Shown: in pieces, positions 56,601 through 61,077 of the stretch
Numbering within the stretch: the first letter of the stretch is position 1
Layout: the number at the start of each line of letters is the position of its first letter
NCBI GenBank assembly: GCA_002633005.1
Contig: NMRA01000274.1
Location: forward strand, 103,817 to 167,816
Length of the DNA: 64,000 nt
From: Phoronis australis
Taxonomy: Eukaryota > Phoronida > Phoronidae
Direction of reading: 5' to 3'
Translations under genes and position numbers: made by a program
The notes under the pieces: model-generated
Told to the model about the DNA's origin: nothing
Database searches by the model: none
What the model saw: the letters and a program-made list of their open reading frames with translations, nothing else

Positions 56601-59600
56601 CTAGAATATGCAACAAGACAAATTAGTCAAAAAATAATTGCAGGCAATCTAGTACATGTTGTAGAGACAGGACTCAAGGTCCACCAGTGTGCCCAGAGAG
56701 ACACAATCTTGAATAAAGAAAGCAAAGACTTATCACACAAAGCCACATCAGGGGAGGACGACAACTGCTAAAACAGTGGGGGGACACCAACCATGACTTT
56801 TTCCCCACTACTCTTCAACTGCAAACAATTTATTTGCAAATGAATACCACTTCGCAGCCAATACTTTTTAACTTAGAAGTGGAAAAGCACAGCAAACAAA
56901 TCTCCTTAGGCCATTTCATACCAACAGGATGCCGGCAGTGGAGCAGCATCCATGTACACTGTGTAGTTTTTTTGAACCTTTTAAACTAGTCTTGGGTAGT
57001 TAATGGACATTGAAGATATCGCAGTTTGATAAGTAGATCAATCGACATTGTTGCACGATGGTGCTCCAAAAACATGCAGGCGTTTTTTTTTTTAATTTCA
57101 CTGAATTACCATATTTATGGTTGGATAATCAATCAAATAAAGTTCTTATACTGGTAGAATGGCGAATAATTGAAAACAATATAAATCATAAATATCTTAA
57201 CAGGTGCCGGTATTGACAGCGACACCTGCCGATAACTCCGCTGAAAACAACGCTAACCTTTCACACCGCTGCTAAATCCAACTATTTACTGCCAAGTCAA
57301 CTCGCGCTTTTGACTCGGGAGTAGAGACCCAAGTTAATCGTTCGTACTGACCGACACTCGACAAAACATCGACATCCCTTTGTCATTGGTATAAAAGGCC
57401 CTTTGCACATTGAGAAAATTGACTGAAGCTTGAAGGTCAGGGAAGAGACAGAAGCCCCCAAGTGATCAAAGGAAACAAATTCCAGGAATCCGCTTGTAGT
57501 CAGTCTACTGTGCACTAAGACTGCGTGGCTCAGTCAGCCACATTCTAAGATACTGGAGACCCTGAGAAAGACAGGAGGCAAATGATTTAAGTAACCCATA
57601 TTTTCCAATTCGTTAAGGCTATGTAGAGCCGGAGAAAAACGTCTAGGTTTGGCAAACTTCGTAACACCACATCTCAGAAATAGTTGGCTGGATTCATACA
57701 AAACTCTCAGCTACTATGCTTTACGCATGTTTTACAATATGCTGTTAGAGTTTTGTTTTAACGATGTTCTACTTTTGCAAGAGGTGCTGCCAAAAACAAG
57801 ACTTCCAAGATTTTTATTAAAAAAAATCTAAAGTTGCATAGACCGAAAACGAGATAATTTAGACAACTACAGCAGTGTTTTTGATATTTCATCCTGAACA
57901 TTGACATCAAATGAAATTTGGTCACGTTATTGATTCCATTGGTTTGCTATGAATGTACCTTTCTGTTTTGCTACATTTCATTAAAAAGAGGGTCATGCAA
58001 CTCAATCAATGGCAGATTGGTATAAGGCAAAAACCAAACGCCTATTTTCAGAAAAGATCAACAATTACGGAGTTGTGGTTCTGTAACTTCAACACCACTT
58101 GTTTGAGACGCAATAGGTCACATTTCCCATCACATTCTACTTCTAAGACCAAGGTTTCAAACTCCAAAGATGCCTTTTTTGAGTCTCATCCACAGACATT
58201 TGTCAAGCATTTCAAGTCTCTAACTTTCGACACTGCAGCCTTCTATCCAGCAATAAAAAGACGCTGGTACCAGACCAACATACGATAATTTTGTTACGAA
58301 TAGTGATCATTATGATAGTAGCAAAGCCATGGCTTACAGATGCATCATACTGTGGGAAAATATCTTGTCCCAGCTGCAAGCAGAAGCTAAACTATTGTAC
58401 TGACATTAAAAAAAGAGACAAGATCCTTCCTAACAAGTCAGCTCTTCTAGACCCCACCCTGCCTCGCACCAATTTCGCACCCTCCCCACCCGCTGAAGGT
58501 TCAGTGATTCAAGGCAACTTTCCCCCCTCAGGCAACGGCCAATGAAAGAAGACGTCCAACAGTAGTACAAGGGCAAGAGTAGGTTACAGCCCTTCTCACA
58601 GTAATTAATAGGTTGAACACAGCAAGCTGTGTCCCCACTACAATTAATCCAACAATGGCCGCTGACAACTGGCTCAGGCGACAGATGTTCAAGTGTATTC
58701 AGCCCCCAGTCATTGGGAATGATGATTTCACGGTAAACATCAATTAAAAACCTAGCTGTTGCCCCAAGAGAAGCTGCATGGAAACACCAAGTATAGGATA
58801 GCTCAGCCAGTCAACAGATCAGAGTTGGTGTAGTGAGGTAGAATTTAGGACGCGATATGAGAAAAGAAGAAATTCTCATTTTTCTCACAAAAGAAAACAA
58901 GCAACTGATTTTTACCAAAATGCTGTGTAAGTCTCAAATAAAATATCCATTCTGTACACGGAAATGATTTCAAATCATGGAATACGATTAATAGAGGAGT
59001 GAATTTTTTCTACTAGTTTCAAATGCTAAAAAAGATGTAACAGTGGTCTGAAATTTGACAATTTTGTCTTCAAACCTAGATATTTTAGGAGGCAGTGATC
59101 GGCCGTTTTAATTTATATTCTGTGCAGTAGTTGTGCGTGCAAGTAGTTTGAAAATCCCAATAAGTGATGTCAAGTTGGCAGATCAAAATGGTCTTCTGAT
59201 TCAACCATTAGCAAACCTCTTGACAAGTTACAACTCAGTTCTTACAACCGAGAAGACACGTTTTCTAAAAGATGACAACCAACTCAGTTCATTCCTCAGA
59301 CAATAGGACTTCGGAGTCGACCCAGTTTATGAGATATTCTTTGGTTCTTAGGGGTTGCTGAAACAACATTAGCACATTCCACAGAAGGGACAGCCAGATA
59401 ACTATGGCGATAATAAAGGCATTAAATCTGAAAGGCCATGAAATATTACATGGTAAATCACTCAGCGCTGAAAATAACAACAGGGGGAAAAAGTGCAGAA
59501 AATAACAGAACGAGTAAAAAAGATAAGATAGGACTTCTCATGGAACCTATGATGACGAGAAAATGTGAACATCCAACCGTCCATGGTGTTGCCTGTCTAA

Positions 59601-61077
59601 CATTCTGGTCCATATCCATACTTCCGATAAGAAAATTCACAAAGAGACACGGTATTAAATAAAAGAATAGCCCTCTTTCTGCAATATGAATGGACAAGTG
59701 ATATGGTTGGTATTCAAACGGTGAAGAAGAATGATTTTTTTGTTATCTGTATGGCCAAAGAGACTCCGTATTATCTATAAAAATGATCTTTTTTGTTATC
59801 TGAATGTACCAACAAGAGACTAGGTATTAACCAGTTGAAGAAGAATGGTCTTCATTTTGTGACCTAACAGAACAGAACAGAGAAGAACAGAAAGCTGTTT
59901 CAACACTAGCATTGGAGCGTTCACGAACTAAGGATCCAGCATGATTGCTTTCCTGCAGCTAGGACCGTTGGCTCAATTGGGCTACCTAGAGTTCCAAACT
60001 GGCCGGTGAGCTAGCACTACGGTCCTGTCTAAACTTCCCAATCAGTGCTGACAGATGAGGAACTTGGTAAAAAATAACATCAGGCATAATATAAGGCATG
60101 ACGTTTTAAGGGATTTAGAACAAACATTTGTATGCTGCAACACAATTGTGTTATAATACATCTTTTGTGCAATACGTGCCTGCATTTAAGAACCAGTTGA
60201 TGACTATTATTCAGTGGGGAAAACTGGTTCTCAAAATGCAGGCTCATTACATCAGGCTAGTACTGTCTTTTGAGAATTAAGTTTTATAACTAAGATGAAT
60301 AAAATGTTTTGGACAACATTGTAGGTATGCAGTTGAGGACGACTTTGTAGATAAGCACAGCTCAATTGTTAAACTTTTAACCTGAGGAAGAAAAGCTACT
60401 GAAGTCCCATTCACTCGGCTTCAAAACTGGCAGAACGGTTATGGCATCCTAACTTGAAAATAAACACCCACGCGCACACGCACGCACACACCCACACACA
60501 AAAAACATCCTCCAATTCTCAGGTGACTTAAGTGGCATTTTCTCGCTTGTTTCCCTTCAGGCTTTACAATACAACTAAAGCCAGATGAGTCTGGAGGCGA
60601 CTCCACAGTACCTCTCACCTTTGTTACGTAAAAACATGAAGTGGAATTTCCCTTTGACTTATGTCGCATTCTTTAGAAAACTGTTCTTAGTCAACCCATT
60701 CAATTCTACCTCAACCACTAATCCTACCATATTCCCTGCCAACGCCCTTGCTTACCTGATGGAAAAGGTGTGTGTGCCCTCTGGGAGCGGAATTTCTTTG
60801 GGGTGAGGGGGCACCCCCGCACAACTGTGGAAGTTAAAAGTGATAGATTCTAAACTCGAGGGGAATTTTCATGATACTTGGAAGGGAACTTTTGCGCCTA
60901 ATGAGGGGGCTTGCGCACAATTTTACAATAATTTTTGTGACGAAATGGAGCCATCATTCCGCCACAAAATCGAAGCATCAAGGGCCGTCACCACTCCTCC
61001 CTGTAACTAGTTTTACACTCACCTTGTCTGTAACCCAGCGACGTCTTGTCTCCAGTGTGATTGGGCGGTGAGAACAT
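7..61077 (-). CDS. TCF3/4/12 (da): E-protein (class I bHLH transcription factor), whole spliced gene, 5' end incomplete
   Basis: E proteins bind E-boxes (CANNTG) in the nucleus as homodimers or as partners of tissue-specific bHLH factors such as the achaete-scute and MyoD families. Minus-strand exons were assembled by eye. All exon ends carry AG/GT sites and all phases agree. With the loop-helix exon at 9483-9662, the shorter donor at 5405 and either bHLH exon, the chain is 1770 nt, or 589 residues plus stop. Landmarks: MFSPP at 1-5; DALGKALAS ending at 232; loop-helix at about 284-303; basic region at about 440-456; HLH to 501; [17 protein letters not shown] from 503. Vertebrate E proteins are about 650-700 residues and begin about 20 residues earlier with the AD1 LDFS motif, which I did not find here. 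Whether the gene is one-to-one with TCF3, TCF4 or TCF12 cannot be said; an invertebrate gene would normally be co-orthologous to all three. Exons are listed separately. Confidence 0.97.
156..1893 (-). other. TCF3/4/12 (da): Intron between exon 17 and terminal exon
   Basis: This 1.7-kb AT-rich stretch has no recognisable exon. It contains a 13-nt direct duplication near 1583-1607 (gttctgcacgtctggcag appears twice in tandem-like form) and a C homopolymer near 1807. Confidence 0.8.
1894..2010 (-). CDS. TCF3/4/12 (da): E-protein exon 17, family-specific C-terminal block
   Basis: This 117-nt exon (phase 1 in, phase 1 out) encodes residues 503-540. It opens with [17 protein letters not shown], nearly invariant in E proteins and lying just after helix 2. 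It continues [20 protein letters not shown]. The acceptor is cattgcag and the donor GGCAG/gtaagg. The split first codon gives Glu, making the family motif [10 protein letters not shown]. Confidence 0.98.
2367..2512 (-). CDS. TCF3/4/12 (da): Alternative helix-loop-helix exon b (canonical)
   Basis: This 146-nt exon (phase 2 in, phase 1 out) encodes [20 protein letters not shown], a loop RNDKPQTKL, and helix 2 with ILQQAV ending SLEEQIR. It is the closer match to vertebrate E12/E47, TCF4 and TCF12, which share GRMC and KPQTKL. The acceptor is tcgtacag and the donor CCGAG/gtgaga. Exclusive use with copy a is forced by frame. Including both meets TAA six codons into copy b; skipping both meets TAA two codons after the junction. 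Confidence 0.98.
2513..2854 (-). other. 342-nt intron between the two alternative bHLH exons
   Basis: It contains three E-box hexamers: cagctg at 2662-2667, caggtg at 2791-2796 (CACCTG on the minus strand) and cacgtg at 2835-2840. A pyrimidine tract precedes the exon b acceptor. It is more GC- and CpG-rich than most introns here. Its length equals that of the intron at 3001-3342. Confidence 0.75.
2855..3000 (-). CDS. TCF3/4/12 (da): Alternative helix-loop-helix exon a (divergent)
   Basis: This 146-nt exon (phase 2 in, phase 1 out) encodes [20 protein letters not shown], a loop region [10 protein letters not shown], and helix 2 ending ITSLEQQVR. That is a complete HLH. The acceptor is tctgtag and the donor GCGAG/gtaaat. 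It has exactly the same length and phases as 2367-2512. Relative to that copy the loop loses its Arg and Lys (RNDKPQ to SNTQPL), and GRMC becomes GHMV. It is transcriptionally upstream of copy b, 342 nt after exon 15. No stop or frame break is present, so it looks functional rather than decayed. Confidence 0.96.
3343..3429 (-). CDS. TCF3/4/12 (da): E-protein exon 15, basic region
   Basis: This 87-nt exon (phase 2 in, phase 2 out) encodes residues 425-452: an acidic lead [11 protein letters not shown], then [16 protein letters not shown]. The NARER segment (last Arg completed by the next exon) is the E-box-contacting basic region. The conserved Glu and Arg residues are present. The vertebrate equivalent is EQKAEREKERRMANNARER, with Arg-to-Gln and similar small changes here. 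The acceptor is tttttcag and the donor GAAAG/gtaggt. Confidence 0.98.
3693..3766. repeat. 37-bp perfect tandem duplication
   Basis: A unit beginning tggacagtaatggtgcacac occurs twice without a spacer (3693-3729 and 3730-3766). Perfect identity suggests recent slippage. Confidence 0.95.
3845..3945. repeat. Degenerate 41-bp-period repeat with three inverted CCAAT boxes
   Basis: GTGATTGG occurs three times, with ATTGG at 3851, 3892 and 3933, each exactly 41 bp apart. The units between share only scattered bases. On the gene's strand these read CCAAT. It may be an old minisatellite; regulatory function is conjecture. Confidence 0.65.
4812..4882 (+). repeat. tRNA-like / tRNA-derived SINE remnant
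   Basis: A perfect B-box consensus ggttcgattcc lies at 4861-4871. A weak A-box-like stretch (tctaggcggcagagcgc) starts near 4820. The ends do not pair as an acceptor stem and the T stem is broken, so it is more likely a SINE head or pseudo-tRNA than a working tRNA gene. Confidence 0.5.
5372..5582 (-). CDS. TCF3/4/12 (da): E-protein exon 14, acidic/Ser-rich linker with two in-frame donors
   Basis: It enters in phase 1 and encodes residues 366 onward, beginning [20 protein letters not shown] and ending ...APPNKRSR. It corresponds to the vertebrate EIKSDDEG...DIKS linker before the basic region. The shorter form ends at 5405 (donor AGTCG/gtatgt, exon 178 nt). The longer ends at 5372 (donor GCTCA/gtaagt, exon 211 nt). 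Both leave phase 2 and both join in frame to exon 15. The extra 33 nt encode [11 protein letters not shown]. The acceptor follows a long T tract ending ttttcag. Confidence 0.93.
6210..6273 (-). CDS. TCF3/4/12 (da): E-protein exon 13
   Basis: This 64-nt exon (phase 0 in, phase 1 out) encodes residues 344-364, [20 protein letters not shown] and then Y. Identity rests on splice sites (acceptor gtgttccag, donor TTATG/gtacgt) and on exact phase fit between the loop-helix exon and exon 14. Sequence similarity to vertebrate proteins is weak in this linker. The acceptor reads CCAG/CAG, so a tandem NAGNAG choice could drop the first Gln. Confidence 0.84.
6274..9482 (-). other. Intron between loop-helix exon b and exon 13
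   Basis: No exon fitting phase 0 to 0 was found. Two exon-like stretches (around 7570-7640 and 9060-9110) were considered and rejected on phase. The remainder is unremarkable AT-rich sequence. Confidence 0.65.
9483..9662 (-). CDS. TCF3/4/12 (da): AD2 loop-helix exon, copy b (canonical, long)
   Basis: This 180-nt exon (phase 0 to 0) encodes residues 284-343. The loop-helix [20 protein letters not shown] is followed by a Pro/Gly/His-rich tail ending DSHIQ. The first 20 residues are very close to vertebrate [21 protein letters not shown]. The acceptor is tgttatag and the donor TACAG/gtaggt. It lies 1325 nt after copy a. The GC-rich coding bias contrasts with the flanking intron. Confidence 0.97.
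9663..10987 (-). other. Intron between the two loop-helix exons
   Basis: These 1325 nt have no recognisable exon or strong repeat. Confidence 0.7.
10988..11047 (-). CDS. TCF3/4/12 (da): Alternative AD2 loop-helix exon, copy a (short)
   Basis: This 60-nt exon (phase 0 to 0) encodes [20 protein letters not shown]. It is a clear duplicate of the loop-helix at the start of the 9483-9662 exon ([20 protein letters not shown]). The acceptor is ctttttcag and the donor TGGAG/gtaacg. In vertebrate E proteins this motif is the loop-helix of activation domain AD2. Here Val-to-Gly and Asn/His-to-Asp/Gln changes alter the end of the predicted helix. The splice sites are intact and there is no stop codon. 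Because it is in frame it could replace copy b, be added to it, or be skipped. Confidence 0.88.
11098..11180. repeat. Minisatellite, about three units of 25-28 bp
   Basis: Units resemble ctgtgacctgcacagaccct followed by gtggtac. They lie about 50 nt upstream (in transcription) of loop-helix exon a, inside the 393-nt intron. Confidence 0.85.
11441..11514 (-). CDS. TCF3/4/12 (da): E-protein exon 11
   Basis: This 74-nt exon (phase 1 in, phase 0 out) encodes residues 260-283, [20 protein letters not shown] and then LHCL. It corresponds to vertebrate TG..[22 protein letters not shown]. The acceptor is gattgcag and the donor TCTG/gtaagt. It is followed by two alternative loop-helix exons, both compatible with its phase 0 end. 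Confidence 0.95.
12057..12135 (-). CDS. TCF3/4/12 (da): E-protein exon 10, IYSTDH segment
   Basis: This 79-nt exon (phase 0 in, phase 1 out) encodes residues 233-258, starting [20 protein letters not shown]. It is nearly the vertebrate [22 protein letters not shown], and the split after DALGKALAS also matches vertebrate gene structure. The acceptor is gttttcag and the donor CACAG/gtaaac. Confidence 0.97.
12820..13000. mobile_element. Fold-back, MITE-like element
   Basis: Outer inverted ends tgacctatcgc (12826-12836) and gcaataggtca (12984-12994) pair with one mismatch. Near the middle a perfect 13-bp stem ttttacccgacaa / ttgtcgggtaaaa (12912-12924 with 12933-12945) encloses an 8-nt loop, flanked by ccaaac / gtttgg. 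No coding capacity. No target-site duplication was confirmed. Confidence 0.6.
13159..13326 (-). CDS. TCF3/4/12 (da): E-protein exon 9, carries the DALGKALAS motif
   Basis: This 168-nt exon (phase 0 to 0) encodes residues 177-232. It contains [12 protein letters not shown] near residues 188-199, an [14 protein letters not shown] stretch and the highly conserved DALGKALAS at its end. Vertebrate equivalents are LPPMSTFHR, ANGTDSI and [10 protein letters not shown]. The acceptor is cgtggcag and the donor CCTCT/gtgagt. The exon is more GC-rich than its AT-rich surroundings. Confidence 0.97.
13392..13429. repeat. (AAT)n microsatellite
   Basis: An uninterrupted run of about 12 AAT units lies just upstream, in transcription, of exon 9. 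Confidence 0.98.
13944..14044 (-). CDS. TCF3/4/12 (da): E-protein exon 8, Ser/His-rich
   Basis: This 101-nt exon (phase 1 in, phase 0 out) encodes residues 144-176. It includes [15 protein letters not shown] and the end [11 protein letters not shown]. It aligns with the vertebrate DGHHSSDPWSSSSGM...QSSSYCSLHPHERL segment, including the conserved EPW/DPW and SSSY. The acceptor is tatctacag and the donor ACTG/gtgagt. Confidence 0.94.
14045..16547 (-). other. Intron between exon 7 and exon 8
   Basis: AT-rich with no exon seen. It includes a short repeated aacacggctcagaacttctc motif (14773-14826), listed separately. Confidence 0.65.
14770..14870. repeat. Short tandem copies of a dispersed repeat
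   Basis: aacacggctcagaacttctc occurs twice about 40 bp apart. It is followed by a segment also recognisable, diverged, at 22620-22720 (acatttaaaa-tggctcag...ttctcaaaca...gcagca...catgta...g-gaac). Confidence 0.6.
16548..17047. repeat. Duplicated block, left copy (contig-end overlap)
   Basis: This copy is near-identical to 17049-17558. It starts ataagtttctgtgcatttac and stops exactly at the single n (17048). The GA microsatellite inside is 10 bp shorter than in the right copy. Confidence 0.92.
16715..16790 (-). CDS. TCF3/4/12 (da): E-protein exon 7, second copy (probably an assembly duplicate)
   Basis: It encodes the same 25 residues as 17226-17301 with the same splice sites. It lies in a 500-bp block (16548-17047) repeated immediately after the single n at 17048. 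Using both copies would add 76 nt and shift the frame, so only one can be in the mRNA. I treat it as an allelic or overlap duplicate of one exon, not as an alternative exon. Confidence 0.85.
17049..17558. repeat. Duplicated block, right copy (contig-end overlap)
   Basis: It begins directly after the single n and continues into unique sequence where the left copy stops. It contains exon 7 and a (GA)n run at about 17091-17126. Confidence 0.92.
17226..17301 (-). CDS. TCF3/4/12 (da): E-protein exon 7 (copy on the downstream-coordinate contig)
   Basis: This 76-nt exon (phase 0 in, phase 1 out) encodes residues 118-142, [20 protein letters not shown] and then YIFGT. It is a clear match to the vertebrate VYAP...DFNRDSPGYPSSKP segment. 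The acceptor is gtttcag and the donor CACAG/gtaaga. A near-identical second copy lies at 16715-16790, on the other side of a single-base gap. It differs by one synonymous change in a His codon. The two probably represent one exon. Confidence 0.93.
17559..28261 (-). other. 10.7-kb intron between exons 6 and 7
   Basis: No exon of matching phase was found. It contains a diverged dispersed repeat at 22620-22720 and short slippage duplications at about 25316-25345 and 25937-25977. Small open frames show no family resemblance. A 17/69-nt exon-like stretch near 24260-24330 was rejected. Confidence 0.6.
28262..28314 (-). CDS. TCF3/4/12 (da): E-protein exon 6, Ala/Lys-rich
   Basis: This 53-nt exon (phase 1 in, phase 0 out) encodes residues 101-117, [17 protein letters not shown]. 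The Lys-containing end lies where vertebrate TCF4 has the basic TKKVRK stretch, so a weak nuclear localisation role is possible but unproven. The acceptor is taacacag and the donor GGGC/gtaagt. It sits 380 nt after exon 5 and joins in phase directly to exon 7. Confidence 0.82.
28695..28737 (-). CDS. TCF3/4/12 (da): E-protein exon 5
   Basis: This 43-nt exon (phase 0 in, phase 1 out) encodes residues 86-99, [14 protein letters not shown]. It corresponds to the vertebrate segment containing SLLGGDMD...GTLSP. The acceptor is ctatttcag and the donor ACCAG/gtaagg. Confidence 0.88.
29890..30112. mobile_element. MITE-like element with 38-bp terminal inverted repeats
   Basis: The left end (29890-29927) starts tgttgagcaggtaaaaattc. 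The right end (30075-30112) is its reverse complement at 35 of 38 positions. The 147-bp interior has no coding potential. The size and structure suit a non-autonomous DNA transposon. A clear target-site duplication was not seen. Confidence 0.75.
30646..30715 (+). repeat. Possible degenerate tRNA-derived SINE head
   Basis: An A-box-like ttggttcagtgg (about 30647-30658) is followed about 45 bp later by a weak B-box-like gagttcaaag. Decayed; low certainty. Confidence 0.3.
31288..31347. repeat. 15-bp tandem repeat, four perfect units
   Basis: The unit ttattttggtactaa is repeated four times without change, then breaks down. Confidence 0.97.
31655..31707 (-). CDS. TCF3/4/12 (da): E-protein exon 4
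   Basis: This 53-nt exon (phase 1 in, phase 0 out) encodes residues 69-85, [17 protein letters not shown]. It matches the vertebrate TCF4 segment ERGSYSSYGRESNLQG in position and in the SY-GRE pattern. The acceptor is ctttatag and the donor CTCAG/gtgagt. The split first codon (A+AT) encodes Asn. Confidence 0.88.
31708..34148 (-). other. Intron between exons 3 and 4
   Basis: AT-rich with nothing recognised beyond short slippage duplications near 33815-33850. Confidence 0.65.
34149..34224 (-). CDS. TCF3/4/12 (da): E-protein exon 3
   Basis: This 76-nt exon (phase 0 in, phase 1 out) encodes residues 43-67, beginning [17 protein letters not shown] and ending PSLI. The acceptor is tttttcag and the donor ATAA/gtaagt. 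It is the likely counterpart of the vertebrate GDGTPYDHM...NSRIQ segment. The first codon is an ATG at phase 0, so an alternative 5' exon spliced here could initiate at this Met. That possibility is inference. Confidence 0.85.
34225..36206 (-). other. Intron between exons 2 and 3
   Basis: Two kb without a recognisable exon, repeat or RNA. Confidence 0.65.
36207..36277 (-). CDS. TCF3/4/12 (da): E-protein exon 2
   Basis: This 71-nt exon enters in phase 1 and leaves in phase 0. It encodes residues 20-42, including the stretch [15 protein letters not shown]. The acceptor is gtgttacag and the donor is GGGTG/gtaagt. Family identity rests on position and phase: it fits the vertebrate SGSWGN/PSRNYGDG segment only loosely. 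The frame joins exactly to the MFSPP exon upstream (split Ala codon) and to the ATG-starting exon downstream. The 24.7-kb intron before it is the longest in the window. Confidence 0.82.
42691..42728. repeat. (AC)n microsatellite
   Basis: A near-perfect AC run of about 19 units. Confidence 0.98.
43636..43695 (-). CDS. Candidate alternative first exon (speculative)
   Basis: An ATG in good context (acgATGG) opens 20 codons ([20 protein letters not shown]) ending at a GTGAGT donor in phase 0. That phase would splice in frame to exon 3 (34224) but not exon 2. The surroundings are richer in CpG than average, and a TGACGTCA (CRE-like) site lies about 310 bp upstream at 44008-44015. E-protein genes commonly use several alternative promoters. 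There is no similarity to any known N-terminus, so it may be chance. Confidence 0.25.
44540..44850. repeat. Diverged dispersed repeat rich in tgtcccaaatt motifs
   Basis: tttgggaca / tgtcccaaa words recur in both orientations. A stretch at 44600-44640 is related, on the opposite strand, to 30388-30440 and 56465-56515, which share ttctaaaatttgg-acaagctc. Confidence 0.5.
48200..49190. repeat. About 500-bp repeat in two diverged tandem copies
   Basis: Landmarks recur at about 470-520 bp: ttggc-a-act...catgtctta/catatttca (48228 and 48698), tttggctaaatgagtgcact versus tttgagctaaatacatagac (48617 and 49137), and a -tt-gg-ca-gtca/gtcg- segment before each end. A third diverged copy is at 57640-58060. 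Confidence 0.65.
49296..50103. repeat. AGC-rich block, left copy (contig-end overlap)
   Basis: It ends at the single n (50104) and is near-identical to 50107-51013. It contains (CAC)n at about 49543-49570 and (AGC)n at 49687-49728. Open frames here on the minus strand are low-complexity Ala/Thr or Leu runs from the microsatellite, not genes. Confidence 0.9.
50107..51013. repeat. AGC-rich block, right copy (contig-end overlap)
   Basis: It begins just after the n and continues into unique sequence. It is about 99 bp longer than the left copy, because the AGC array (about 50494-50638) is expanded and interrupted by AGT/AAT units. That length difference looks allelic. Confidence 0.9.
57640..58060. 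repeat. Dispersed copy of the roughly 500-bp repeat
   Basis: It shares tttggcaaact, ctactatgctttacgcat and aaatttggtcacgt with the copy at 48698-49190, in the same orientation and order. Confidence 0.65.
59640..59850. repeat. Degenerate tandem repeat
   Basis: Words ttttttgttatctg-atg, agagac and ggtatta recur about every 55-65 bp, giving about three diverged units. Confidence 0.6.
59961..60026. repeat. 66-bp snap-back sequence with 8-bp perfect ends
   Basis: aggaccgt at 59961-59968 pairs with acggtcct at 60019-60026, with an inner gctca/tgagc pair. The size is tRNA-like, but no convincing cloverleaf or B-box is in place. Confidence 0.5.
61023..61077 (-). CDS. TCF3/4/12 (da): E-protein exon 1 of those visible (MFSPP exon)
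   Basis: This 55-nt exon encodes residues 1-18, beginning [16 protein letters not shown], and ends in phase 1 with donor CAAG/gtgagt. It follows a long pyrimidine tract ending in ctag directly before the ATG, so it is probably an internal exon. In vertebrate TCF4 the exon beginning MFSPP follows the exon ending LLDFSA, and TCF4-A-type isoforms also initiate at this methionine. The Met could therefore be internal or an alternative start. A matching upstream AD1 exon was not found between 61078 and 64000. Confidence 0.88.

Larger units (their letters stand above)
36278..61022 (-). other. 24.7-kb intron between exons 1 and 2
   Basis: It is the longest intron. It holds a CA microsatellite (42691-42728), a possible alternative first exon (43636-43695), a dispersed repeat at 44540-44840, a roughly 500-bp repeat in tandem (48200-49190) with a relative at 57640-58060, the AGC-rich duplicated block (49296-51013), and short tandem and inverted repeats near 59640-60030. 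No other exon with both good splice sites and family similarity was found. Small open frames have no recognisable domain. Confidence 0.6.
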
